Shown: positions 23,502 through 35,200 of the stretch, piece after piece
Layout of the letters: each line of letters begins with the position of its first letter
Position numbering within the stretch: the stretch's first letter is position 1
Source of the DNA: Zygnema cylindricum
Taxonomy: Eukaryota; Streptophyta; Zygnematophyceae; Zygnematales; Zygnemataceae
DNA: 64,000 nucleotides
Direction of reading: 5' to 3'
NCBI GenBank assembly: GCA_037447655.1
Contig: JBBHKE010000165.1
Span: 146,001-210,000 of the forward strand
Translations under genes and position numbers: made by a program
Notes under the pieces: generated by a model
Database searches by the model: none
What the model saw: the letters and a program-made list of their open reading frames with translations, nothing else
What the model was told of the DNA's origin: nothing

Positions 23502-24531
23502 TGTAGAAATAAAAGGTTATTTTAGTATTTTCTAGGTTTTGCAAAATGCAGAAAAGAAGCCGAGGCAGTCTGCCTCTAACTTCTCTCTCCAGCTCCCACA
23601 CTTGTCGTAGTCACTGAAGGTTGAAGAGGGAGCTAGAGCCATGGCTGCCTATGCTGATTAGAGAAAGAGTTACGGGTTATAGATTTTGGTAGATTTACTA
23701 AAATGTAAATTGACGGACCTATGGTTTGAACCTAGTACCTACCGCCCGTCAACTTAGCCTGTAGCCTTAGCCATTTAGTCTGCCGTCATGCTTGAAGATA
23801 TATAGTTTGATAGATATTTAAATGTTGACACGTAGTCTATTTCATTTAACGGATCTTTAAACATAGACACACTTTGTAAAGTACGGCGTACGAAACATCC
23901 GAAACGAATACTGCGCATTTTGTTTAGAAAGCGAAACAAATACTGCGGAAGTATTTATGACGGTCACGATTGTAATCCGGCTTAATCGGACGGCCACGAA
24001 GCATGCCGAGATCGTGGAATAGGTTTTCGGCGGTTTGCGGTTGACGTCACGTCAATTGCCACGTGGCAAAATCACATTGGATTGCGACATCTCTTGGGAT
24101 TCCAAGAACGAATCCAAAAATGGCATGTGTCGACTTGTTGGCCATGTTGTACAATATCCGTACATAAAGTACATCGGCACTTGTACCTTATGTACGATAC
24201 ACTATTATGATTGGTGCCGTCCTTCAGTAGATAGAGTTTAGAGAGAGATAGGACTTAGAAAAATTTGATAGATTGGACCCTCTCTCCCAGAGAGCTGTTG
24301 TACAAAAGGTCAACTTTGACCCTTCATAACTTACTGCTCAGGGGAGCAAATTCAGAGATTCTTTTTGCTATAGACTCAGGGGAGTCTTGCCTTTACAAAG
24401 GTGAAGGTGGTCTGAGTTTTTGTTTGCCAGGGTGGCAGTTATTCTTGCTGAAAGACAAAGGGGTCAGGGTTATCCTAGAGGCTTCGTGTGAGCTGCCTAC
24501 TCTGAGGTCCTATGGAGGTCTCAGAGTTACA
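23502..24531 (+). repeat. LTR 2 (5' LTR of E2)
   Basis: It starts TGTAGAAATAAAAGG and ends CAGAGTTACA. It holds the short hairpin GAGGCAGTCTGCCTC near 23560, the block CTTGTCGTAGTCACTGA, an antisense tRNA-like block (about 23715-23795), the G-box GCCACGTGGC at 24058-24067 and a GTAC cluster at 24145-24225. Confidence 0.95.
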
Positions 24532-24547
24532 GGTTATGGGCCCACCA
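24532..24547 (+). promoter_or_regulatory. E2 primer binding site overlapping gag ATG
   Basis: GGTTATGGGCCCACCA follows the LTR with no spacer and equals the E1 site. The gag ATG is 24536-24538. An upstream ATG inside the LTR (24512) is in the same open frame and would add MEVSELQV to the protein. Confidence 0.8.
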
Positions 24548-27500
24548 TCTAGGGTGCCCATATTCAATGGAGCTGGCTTCATATACTGGGAAAGTATGAT
24601 GACAGGAGCTCTATGTGAGAAACGGTTTTGGGGAATAGTGAGTGGACGGGTGAGGCGTCCATCCAATCTTGGGATACCTCCAGGGTTTACAGGAGGAAAA
24701 TTCACTAGAGATGCAGATTCATCTTCAACGGAGGAGACAAAGGAAGGAGAGGTGGTGGACAAAGGCAAGGAGAAGGAGACGGTCACACCATTAGCAGTCG
24801 GTTCGGCATTCATGTCACCTTTTCCGAGGAACGAGGAGAATGATATCGATACGTGGGACTACAACAATATGGCGGCTAAGCACTTCATCCTCCGCCATCT
24901 TACTCAAGGGCTTGCATCTCCCCATTTGCAAGTAGAGAGGGCATCCGATCTTTGGATGGCTCTCATAGAGATGTATCGAAGTGGTACGATTCAGCAACAA
25001 CAGTTGGCTGATCAGAAATTTAAGGAGTATGTGTACAAAGGGGGGAAGATGTTGGATTTTTGCAAAGAGCTTGCTACACTTTTTATGGAACTAGAAAGTG
25101 CTGGAAAAGTATTTAGTGAAAAGGAAAAGGTTAACTGTTTACTGATGAAGTTACCCGAGGAGTTCGAGAACATAGTCAAGCGTGTGCAAGTCTTGGCGGA
25201 CTCAAGGTGGATTTGGAATTCAGTGGTAGGGATGATTCTCGTTCGCGAGAATACAATTGAGATCCGAAGGGGAGGAAAGAGTGGGCAAGCTTTAGCAGCC
25301 GGGACCGATTGGCGAAAAAATGATTCCAGAAAACAGGTTGGAAATTATCGAGGGGAGGGGCAGAAAAATCAGACCGAGGAGTTCGGACCAAGGACTCCTA
25401 AGGGGCTGTGCCATTTTTGTAAGAAACCCGGGCACTATATGGCTGAATGCACTAAGTTAACCGAGCTGCGGTTAAAGGAGGGGCAGACTGGTGGACATGC
25501 GAGAGGAAAGAAAAAGGCCCTTGTGACACAGGTACATGAGGCGGAATCTGAGGACGAGGACGATGAACTCCTATTGGATGAGGAGTTGGAAGCGAAAAAC
25601 GAGGTAGAAATTCCACGAAAGCAGAAATGTGCTTTCGGTGGATTGAAAGGTGAAGAAGGCTAGATTGTATATTCAGGTGCATCCATGCACATGTGTAAAG
25701 ATAAACACCTGTTCACTAAGATAAGAAAAATTCCCACCGTAGAGATAGAGTACAGGGATGGGAGGATAGTCACTACTACTCTTGTAGTATCAGTAGATCT
25801 AAAAGTGTTAGTAGAAGAAAAGACATCTATAGTTACATTCTCCGATGTCTTATTTATTCATGAGCTGAACAAAAACCTCATCTCTACGTCTGTATTAGAT
25901 GATACGTGTTTTGATACTAGCACTAGAAAAGGAGTCTTTACTGCTACTTTTGAGGAGGAAGTTTATTTTACTGCTGAAAAAGGTAGCTAAGGGATGTTTA
26001 GGTTGATTTTAAGCAATGAAAAGAAGAAACTTTACTATGCTGGTGTTCATGATATAATGATGTGGCATAAGAGGCTTGGGCATGTGAATCTAGATAAGTT
26101 AAGAGAGATGAAAAAGATGGGAGTAGTGGAAGGGATTCAGTTCAGTGAAAGTGAGAATCTAAGTGATTGTAGTGGATGTGCTCAAGGTAAAGCACACAAG
26201 TTACCCTTCCCAAAAACTGTCACCTATAAGGGAGAAAAGATTCTAGATTTAGTACACACAGATATTAGGGGACCGGCCAGAGTGCCATCACCCGGGGGGA
26301 AGAGATTTATGATGATTATCACTGATGATTGGTCTTGGTATTCCAGGGTGTATTTTTTGAAAAATAAGTCAGAGGCTCAGGAATGTTTTAAACAATATAA
26401 AGTATGGAGTGAAAAACTCCATTAAACCTCAATCAAGAGAGTAAGGAGTGACAATGGTGGAGAGTATACCTCTAACCAGTTTGAGGATTTTCTGAGAGAA
26501 GATGGAGTGCAACACCAAAAGACAATTCATGAAAATCTTGAGCAGAATGGTGTAGCTGAAAGATTAAATAGAACACTGAGTGATAGTGCTAGGAGTATGC
26601 TGTCCGATAAGAAGATAGGAAAGAAGTTTTGGGCCGAAGCAATGATTGTGCAAATTATCTCAAAAATAGAGTTCTTACTTTAGGAGTAAAAGGCCAAACA
26701 CCTTATGAGAGATGGACAGGCCGAAAATCAGATGTTTCACACTTAATGGTTTTCGGTAGTCAAGTGTTCAGTTTAGACACAGATCGATCAAACTGGAAGT
26801 TAGACCCAAAAGGAAAACCAGGATATCTACTAGGATATGATGAAGATGTAAAAGGATATAGAGTTTATGATCTCAAAAGAGAGGATATTATTCTAGTGAA
26901 GCATTTAGTGGTTATGGATGAAGGAAAATCTATTGATCCCTTTAAGCATACAAGGACAATCAAGATCAGATTTGAGTCAGAAAATTCTGATGACTTTGAG
27001 CTTCCTAACTATCCAGGATTTCAAGAAGATGATGATCTTACAGGTACGGATCAGATCGAGAAGGACCCAAATGTGGAACCCCTTCTATTAACTCCAACCG
27101 AAGCGGAAGACGTGGTGGAAATCGACCCGGAATCAAGGGATAGGGGAGAAGTAGAAACTGTTTGCAAGAATCCTAGAGAACCATCTATTCCGGCAACCGA
27201 GTTTGAGGGAGGAAGAAGATGCAGCAAAAGACTGGAAGAGAGACCAGTTAACAATAAGGTAACCAAACTGTCTCACCTTGATGAACCTCAAACTTATAAT
27301 GAGGCAATGACTTGTCCTGAAAGAAATCGGTGGAAGACAGCCATTAACGAGGAGATGGCCTCAATTATGGCTGCCGATACATGGGAATTGGTGGATTGTC
27401 CTCCTGACAGGAAGCCAATTGGGTGTAAGTGGGTATTTTAGCTGAAACTCAACCCGGATAACACCATTGAGCGCTACAAGGCTCGGTTAGTGGCGAAGGG

Positions 27501-28867
27501 ATTTACCCAGAAAGAAGGAATTGACTACGAGGAGACTTTTGCCCCGGTCGTCAGGTTTCCTTCGGTTCGGATACTTCTTAGTATGGCGGCAGCAGAAGAC
27601 ATGGAAGTGAATCAGATGGACATCAAGACGGCCTTCCTACATGGAGAGTTGGAAGAGGAAATTTTTATGGACAGCACGAAGGAATTGTGGAGCAAGGGGA
27701 GGAAAGCAAGGTATGCCGATTGATCAAATCTTTGTATGGGCTGAAACAAGCGCCCAGGTAATGGAACAAGAAGCTCGATGAGTTTCTTACAGGTTTGGGA
27801 TATATTCCGATCATTTCAGATCACTCTATATATTTGTTTGAAGATGAGGAAGGAATTATTTTTATTGCAATTTATTGCGATGATTTGCTTGTTTGAAGTA
27901 AATCTATGGATAAAATAAATAAGTTGAAAAATGATTTAGAAGGAAGATTTGAGATGAAGGATATGGGAGAAGCAAGGTATATTTTGGGAATTCAGGTAGA
28001 AAGGGACAGAGAGAGAAAGATAATCAGATTAACTCAAAAAAAGGCCATTGGAAACATGTTAGAAAAATTCCAAATGGACAAGGCTAATAGTTGTACCACT
28101 CCTATGGATTTAAAGAAGGGAAGTGAGGGGAGTGAGGAAAAGGGAGTTATAATCTTAGATGATGAGGTAGGCCCGGAAGAGAAAAGATTTATGCAGACCA
28201 TCCCTTATAGACAAGTAGTGGGCAGCCTAATATATTTCATGAATTCTACCTGTCTGGACATAGCCGCAGCTGTAGGAGTACTAAGTAGGAGTCTGAATGC
28301 TCCCACTAAGAAAGATTGGGAGGTAGCTAAGAGAGTCCTTAGATATCTCATAGGAACTAGGGATCTATGGTTGCATTTGGGTGGGAAAAATACTGACATC
28401 ACCACTTGGAGTGATGCCAGCTATGGGGATGCTGCTATGAAGAGATGCACATCTGGATATGTATTGTATGTGGGTGATGGGGCTTGCTGCTGGAGCAGCA
28501 AACAGCAAAAGGTCATTGCCCAGTCCACCATGGAGGCTGAGTACATGGCTTCTTGCTCTGCTGTAAAAGAATTAATGTGGGTCAAGTCTTTGCTTGGTGA
28601 GCTTGGTCAACTTAAGAGTGGTGTCCAAAAGTGTTTTGTGATAATCAGGATGCCATTGCCATTTCTGCCAATCCTAAACATCACTTTAAAGCCAAACACA
28701 TGGACATTAGGCTTAGCTTTGTTAGAGAGAAAGTAGAAAACAAGATAATCAGTTTGGAGTATAAACCAGATAGTGAAATGGTAGCTGATATGATGACCAA
28801 ACCTGTTCCTTCCCCTAAATTAATTTTCTGCCGGGAGAAGTGTGGTCTTAAAATAAAGAGTGACTAG
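24536..28867 (+). pseudogene. E2 gag-pol polyprotein, multiply broken
   Basis: Order seen: gag core with LADQKFKEYVYKGGKMLDF; CCHC zinc knuckle CHFCKKPGHYMAEC (25409-25450); protease; integrase with HKRLGHVN, CSGCAQGKAH, HTDIRGP and RSDNGGEYTS; RT; RNase H with WSDASYGD and CDNQ. Breaks: TAG at 25661-25663 where relatives have Trp; the protease DSGAS is YSGAS (codon 25670-25672); TAA near 25988; a stop at about 26423; a frameshift near 26640; TAG at 27439-27441; frameshifts near 27670-27790 and 28625. The RT box reads YCDD instead of YVDD. Spread over all domains, these show decay after or before insertion. The product would have made virus-like particles and cDNA. Confidence 0.92.
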
Positions 28868-28880
28868 AAAATAAGGGGAG

Positions 28881-29909
28881 TGTAGAAATAAAAGGTTATT
28901 TTAGTATTTTCTAGGTTTTGCAAAATGCAGAAAAGAAGCCGAGGCAGTCTGCCTCTAACTTCTCTCTCCAGCTCCCACACTTGTCGTAGTCACTGAAGGT
29001 TGAAGAGGGAGCTAGAGCCATGGCTGCCTATGCTGATTAGAGAAAGAGTTACGGGTTATAGATTTTGGTAGATTTACTAAAATGTAAATTGACGGACCTA
29101 TGGTTTGAACCTAGTACCTACCGCCCGTCAACTTAGCCTATAGCCTTAGCCATTTAGTCTGCCGTCATGCTTGAAGATATATAGTTTGATAGATATTTAA
29201 ATGTTGACACGTAGTCTATTTCATTTAACGGATCTTTAAACATAGACACACTTTGTAAAGTACGGCGTACGAAACATCCGAAACGAATACTGCGCATTTT
29301 GTTTAGAAAGCGAAACAAATACTGCGGAAGTATTTATGACGGTCACGATTGTAATCCGGCTTAATCGGACGGCCACGAAGCATGCCGAGATCGTGGAATA
29401 GGTTTTCGGCGGTTTGCGGTTGACGTCACGTCAATTGCCACGTGGCAAAATCACATTGGATTGCGACATCTCTTGGGATTCCAAGAACGAATCCAAAAAT
29501 GGCATGTGTCGACTTGTTGGCCATGTTGTACAATATCCGTACATAAAGTACATCGGCACTTGTACCTTATGTACGATACACTATTATGATTGGTGCCGTA
29601 CTTCAGTGGATAGAGTTTAGAGAGAGATAGGACTTAGAAAAATTTGATAGATTGGACCCTCTCTCCCAGAGAGCTGCTGTACAAAAGGTCAACTTTGACC
29701 CTTCATAACTTACTGCTCAGGGGAGCAAATTCAGAGATTCTTTTTGCTATAGACTCAGGGGAGTCTTGCCTTTACAAGGGTGAACGTGGTCTGAGTTTTT
29801 GTTTGCATGGTGGCAGTTATTCTTGCTGAAAGACAAAGGGGTCAGGGTTATCCTAGAGGCTTCGTGTGAGCTGCATACTCTGAGGTCCTATGGAGGTCTC
29901 AGAGTTACA
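28881..29909 (+). repeat. LTR 3 (3' LTR of E2)
   Basis: Nearly identical to LTR 2, preceded by the polypurine tract. The G-box is at 29437-29446. It ends AGTTACA and is followed by CTATA. Confidence 0.95.
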
Positions 29910-32900
29910 CTATATGGCTGAATGCACTAAGTTAACCAAACTGCGGTTAAAGGAGGGGCAGACCGGTAGACCCTCAAGAGAAAAGAAAAAGGCCGTTGTG
30001 ACACAGGTACATGAGGCGGAATCGAAGGACGAGGACGATGAACTCCTATTGGATGAGGAGTTGGAAATGAAAAACGAGGTCGAAATTCCACGAAAACAGA
30101 AATGTGCTTTCGGTGGATTGAAAGGTGAAGCAGGCTGGATTGTAGATTCAGGAGCATCCATGCACATGTGTAAAGATAAACACCTGTTCACTAAGATACG
30201 AAAGATTCCCACCGTAGAGATAGAGTACGGGGATGGGAGGATAGTCACTACTACTCTTGTAGGATCGGTAGATCTAAAAGTGTTAGTAGAAGGAAAGACA
30301 TCTATAGTTACATTCTCCGATGTATTGTTTATTCCGGAGCTGAACAAAAACCTCATCTCTACGTCTGTATTAGATGATAAGGGTTTTGATACTAGCACTA
30401 GGAAAAGAGTCTTTACTGTTAGTTTTGAGGAGGAAGTTTATTTCACTGCTGAAAAAGGTAGCCAAGGGATGTTTAGGCTGATATTAAGCAATGAAAAAAA
30501 TAAACTTTATTATGCTGGTGTTCATGATATAATGTTATGGCATAAGAGGCTTGGGCATGTGAATCTAGATAAGTTAAGAGAGATGAAAAAGATGGGAGTA
30601 GTGGAAGGGATTCAATTCGGTGAAAGTGAGAATCTATGTGATTGTAGTGGATGTGCTCAAGGTAAAGCACACAGGATACCCTTCTCAAAAACTACCACCT
30701 ATAAGGGAGAAAAAATTCTAGATTTAGTACACACAGATATTAGGGGGCCGGCCAGAGTGCCATCACCCGGGGGGAAGAGATTTATGATGACAATCACCGA
30801 TGATTGGTCTCGGTATTCCAGGGTGTATTTTTTGAAAAATAAGTCAGAGGCTCAGGAATGTTTAAAACAATATAAAAAATGGAGTGAAAAACTCTATGAA
30901 ACCTCAATCAAGAGAGTAAGGAGTGACAATGGTGGAGAGTATACCTCTAAGCTGTTTGAGGATTTTCTAAGGGAAGGTGGAGTGCAACACCAAAAGACAA
31001 TTCCTGAAAATCCTGAGCAGAATGGTGTAGCTGAAAGATTAAACAGAACTCTGAGTGATAATGCTATGAGTATGTTGTCAGTTAAGAAGATAGGAAAGAA
31101 GTTTTGGGCGGAAGTAACGAACTGTGCAAATTATCTCAAGAATAAAGTTCTTACTTTAGCGGGGAAAGGCCAAACACCCTATGAGAGATGGACATGCCGA
31201 AAACCAGATGTTTCACACTTAAAGGTTTTCGGTAGTCAAGTGTTCAGTTTAGACACAGATCGGTCAAACTGGAAGTTAGACCCAAAAGGAAAACCAGGAT
31301 ATCTACTAAGATATGATGAAGATGTAAAAGGATATAGAGTCTATGATCTCAAAAGAGAGGATATTATCTTAGTGAAGCATCTAGTGGTTATCGATGAAGG
31401 AAAATCTATAGATCCATTTAAGAATACAAAGATAGTCAAAATCAGATTTGAGTGAGAAAATTCTGATGACTTTGAGCTTCCTAACTATTTAGGATTTCAA
31501 GAAGATGATGATCTTGCAGGTACGGATGAGATCGAGAAGGACCCAAATGTGGAAACCCTAGTATTAACTCCAACCGAAGCGGAAGACGTGGTGGAAATCA
31601 ACCCGGAATCAAGGGATAGGGGAGGAGTACAAAATGTTCGGAAGAATCAAGAGAGCCATCTATTCCGGCAACCGAGTTTGAGGGAGGAAGAAGAAGCAGC
31701 AAAAGACTGCAAGAGAGACAAGTTAACAACAAGGTAACCAAACTGTCTCACCCCGATGAACCTCAAACTTATAATGAGGCAATGACTTGTCCTGAAAGAA
31801 ACCGGTGGAAAACAGCCATAAATGAGGAGATGGCCTCAATTATGGCGGCCGATACATGGGAATTGGTGGATTGTCCTCCTGACAGGAAGCCAATTGGGTG
31901 TAAGTGGGTATTTAAGCTGAAACTCAACCCGGATAACACCATTGAGCGCTACAAGGCTTGGTTAGTGGCTAAGGGATTTACCCAGAAAGAGGGAATTGAC
32001 TACGAGGAGACTTTTGCTCCGGTCGTCAGGTTTCCTTCGGTTCGCATACTTCTCAGTATGGGGGAAGCAGAAGACATGGAAGTGCATCAGATGGACATCA
32101 AGACGGCCTTCCTACATGGAGAGTTGGAAGAGGAAATTTTTATGGGAAACCTCGAAGGATTTGTGGATCAAGGGGAGGAAAGCAAGTTATGCAGACTGAT
32201 CAAATCTTTGTATGGGCTGAAACAGGCACCTCAGCAATGGAACAAGAATGAGTTTATTACAAGTTTGGGATATATTCGGATCAGCTCAGATCACTCAATT
32301 TATTTGTTTGAAGATGAGGAAGAGATTATTTCTATTGCAATTTATGTTGATGATTTGCTTGTTTTAAGTAAATCTATGGATAAAATAAATAAGTTGAAAA
32401 ATGATTTAAAAGGAAGATTTGAGATGAAGGATATGGGAGAAGCAAGGTATATTTTGGGAATTTAGGTAGAGAGAGACAGAGACAGAAAGATAATAAGATT
32501 AACTCAAAAAGAGGCCATTGGAAACATGTTAGAAAAAATCCAAATGGAGAAGGCTAATGGTTGTACCACTCCTATGGAATTAAAAAAGGGAAGTGAGGGG
32601 AGTGAGGAAGAGGGAGTTATAATCTTAGATGATGAGGTAGGCCCGGGAGAGAAAAGATTGATGCAGACCATCCCTTATAGACAAGTAGTGGGCAGCCTAA
32701 TATATCTCATGAATTGTACCCGTCCGGGCATAGCCGAAGTTGTAGGGGTACTAAGTAGGAGTCTGAATGCTCCAACTAAGAAAGATTGGGAGGCAGCTAA
32801 GAGAGTCCTTAGATATCTCATAGGGGCTAGGGATCTATGGTTGCATTTCGGTGGGAAAAATACTGATATCACCACTTGGAGTGATGCCAGCTATGGGGAT

Positions 32901-33333
32901 TCTCCTATGAGGAGATGCACATCTGGATATGAATTGTATGTGGATGGGGCTTGCTGCTGGAGCAGTAAGCAGCAAAAGGTCATTGCTCAGTCCACCATGG
33001 AGGCTGAGTTCATGGCTTCTTGCTCTGCTATAAAAGAATTAATGTGGGTCAAGTCATTGCTTGGTGAGCTTGGTAATCTTAAGAGTGGTGTCTAAAAAGT
33101 GTTTTGTGATAATCAAGCTGCCATTGCCATTTCTGCCAATCCTAAACATCACTTTAAAGCTAAACACATGGACAGTAGACTTAGCTTTGTTAAGGAGAAA
33201 GTAGAAAACAAGATAATCATTTTGGAGTATAAACTAGATAGTGAAATGGTAGCAGATATGATGACCAAACCGGTTCCTTCCCCTAAACTAATTTTCTGCC
33301 GAAGAAGTGTGGTCTTAAAATAAAGAGTGACTA
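29910..33333 (+). pseudogene. E1 gag end and pol, downstream part (broken)
   Basis: It resumes E1 in the zinc knuckle (YMAEC). It continues with an intact-looking protease (GWIVDSGASMHMC, about 30140), integrase HHCC (LWHKRLGHVN ... CSGCAQGKAH) and catalytic core (HTDIRGP, RSDNGGEYTS). RT follows with [24 protein letters not shown] and YVDDLLVLSKS, then RNase H. Open frame runs 29890-31455; then come a TGA at 31453-31455, a frameshift near 31650-31780, a TAG at 32464-32466 in ILGIQ, a stop near 33093 and a frameshift at the end. It keeps the active-site residues that E2 has lost in protease and RT. Confidence 0.9.
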
Positions 33334-33347
33334 GAAAATAACGGGAG

Positions 33348-34381
33348 TGTAGAAATTAAAGGTTATTTTAGTATTTTCTAGGTTTTATAAAATGCAGAAA
33401 AGAAGCACAGGCAGTTTGCCTCTAACTCCTCTCTCCAGGTCCTACACTTGTCGCAATCACTGAAAGTTAGGGAGGGAGATAGAGCCATGGCCGCCTATGC
33501 TATCCCAACGGGGACAGATATTAGGTTAGTAGATTTTTACAAAATAAACTTGACGGGCACAAGATTTGAACCTGATACCTACCGTTCGCCAAAGTAGCCG
33601 GTAGCCGGTAGCCTTAGCCAACTTGTCTAAACCAGAGATATATGATATAGGGTTTGATAGTTATTTAAATGTTAACACGTTGGCTATCTTCATTCAACGG
33701 GATATTAGGCATAGAAACAATTTGTAGTGTACCGCGTATGGCACATCCGAAACGGATAGCGCGCATTTTGTTTCGAAGGCGAAACAAATATTGCGCAAGT
33801 ATTTATGACGGCCACGATTCTAATCCGGCTTAATCGGACGCCCAATAAAAATACCGAGATCGCGCAATAGATTTTTGGCAGGTTGCGGTCCACGTCATAT
33901 CAATCGCCACGTGGCACAATCACATTCAATTACGGCATCTCCGCGGATTCCAGTAACGAATCCAAAAATGTCATGTGTCGACTTTTTGGACATGTCGTAC
34001 AATGGCCGTACATAAAGTACAACGGCACCTGTACCTTTATGTACGATACACTATTAGGATTGGTGCCGTACTTCAGTAGATAGAGTTTTAAAGAGATTTA
34101 GGACTTAGAAAAATTTGATAGATTGGATCCTCTCTCCCAGAGAGCTTCTGTACAAAAGGTCAACTTTGACCCTTTATAACTTACTGCACAGGGGAGCAAA
34201 TTCAAAGATTCTTTTTGCTATCGACTCAAGGGAGTCTTGCCTTTATAGTGGTGCAGGTGGTTTAAGTTTTTTTCTGCCAAGGTGACAGTAATTCTTGTTG
34301 AAACACAAAGGGGTTAGGGTTATCCTAGAGGCTCCGTGTGAGTCGCCTACTCTGAGGTCCTATGGAGGTCTCAGAGTTACA
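33348..34381 (+). repeat. LTR 4 (3' LTR of E1)
   Basis: It starts TGTAGAAATTAAAGG after a polypurine tract and ends CAGAGTTACA. It carries a small internal triplication of GTAGCC near 33596 and the G-box at 33906-33915. It pairs with LTR 1. Confidence 0.92.
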
Positions 34382-35200
34382 CAAAGCTCCACTTGTCATC
34401 CATGGATTTCATTTCATGGACGTCATCATTGCGTTCCTACTTCCCTTTGCTCACGCTATCCGTATTTCTCACCCTCCTCTTCATCCGTTCTCTACTTATC
34501 GTTTTCTACATCTCTTTTTTTCTTTCACAAATTTGTCATCCCATTGTTACCTCTCATTAAGCTTTGTTTCCTCTTTATCGACCTGCCATTTCTTCCTCCA
34601 CCGACCTTGTCTCCTCGATATCTTCTTAAATCTATGGTGAAAACGCTTTCTCTCCAGGTTTGCATGTCCCTCTCCCTCGCCATATTTCTCGCCTCCCCAT
34701 CTCCCCATAGGTTTGCTCCACCTCCCCCTCCCTTCCCCTCCTCTCTCCCTGCCTTTGCTGGCCTTTTCTTTTCCTCCTCTCCCCCTCTCGCCCTCTCGGT
34801 CTGCCTCTTCTTATTTGTTAATCCCGTTTCTCCCCCTATATTTTTATCCCTCTTTTTTGTCTTCTTTCCCTCATTCTCACCTCTCACAGAGCCAATCCCG
34901 CTCACTCTTAATTTGCCTCCCACTTTTATTTTTGATATCACTTATGTTCTCCCCCTCCTCTTCTATCTCGCCACCATGCCTCTCTCCCTCTTCATCTGCC
35001 TCTTTATCTATGAATCTCTCTCTCTTCCTATATTTTTATCCCTTCCCCTCCTCACGCTGAAGAAGCCAATCGCACCCCTCTCAAAGTTCCACCCTTTCCC
35101 CCCCCTCCCCCTCCCCTTTTCTTTAAATGCCACCCCCTCACCTTCGCTCTATCCCACTCCCTTTTCCTAGCCATCTTGAACTTATTTCATTCAAGTTGTT
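34382..35200. repeat. Pyrimidine-rich low-complexity DNA
   Basis: CT-rich sequence with many CTCCCC and TTTCTT runs. A 291-codon frame across the LTR 4 end and this tract (34295-35170) is Pro/Ser/Leu/Phe-rich. It starts inside the LTR and has no domain, so I read it as compositional. Confidence 0.7.

Larger units (their letters stand above)
23502..29909 (+). mobile_element. Ty1/copia element E2, nested inside E1
   Basis: A full-length structure: 5' LTR 23502-24531, primer site 24532-24547, gag-pol 24536-28867, polypurine tract ATAAGGGGAG, 3' LTR 28881-29909, and the CTATA target duplication. The two LTRs differ at only a few positions by eye, so insertion was relatively recent. It landed in the gag zinc-knuckle codons of E1, a copy of the same family. 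Coding capacity is broken in several places, so it is not autonomous now. Confidence 0.95.
21573..34381 (+). mobile_element. Ty1/copia element E1, interrupted by E2
   Basis: The outer element runs from LTR 21573-22594 to LTR 33348-34381. Its gag begins at 22599 and is cut at 23501; the same reading resumes at 29910 in the zinc knuckle and continues through protease, integrase, RT and RNase H to about 33323. The two outer LTRs share diagnostic changes (for example GAGCTTCTGTAC) not found in the inner pair, so they are a matched pair. The 5-bp flanks (AGGCG left, CAAAG right) do not match, which suggests later rearrangement or an old insertion. Order of domains (protease, integrase, RT/RNase H) is the copia order. 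Confidence 0.9.

Noticed and set aside
29890-29909. Start of E1 pol at the ATG in LTR 3
   Set aside because: The open frame that begins in LTR 3 and runs into pol is created by the nested insertion; pol there belongs to E1, whose gag start is at 22599.
34295-35170. 291-codon open frame
   Set aside because: It begins inside an LTR and continues in CT-rich low-complexity DNA; Pro/Ser/Leu/Phe bias without a domain indicates a compositional artefact.
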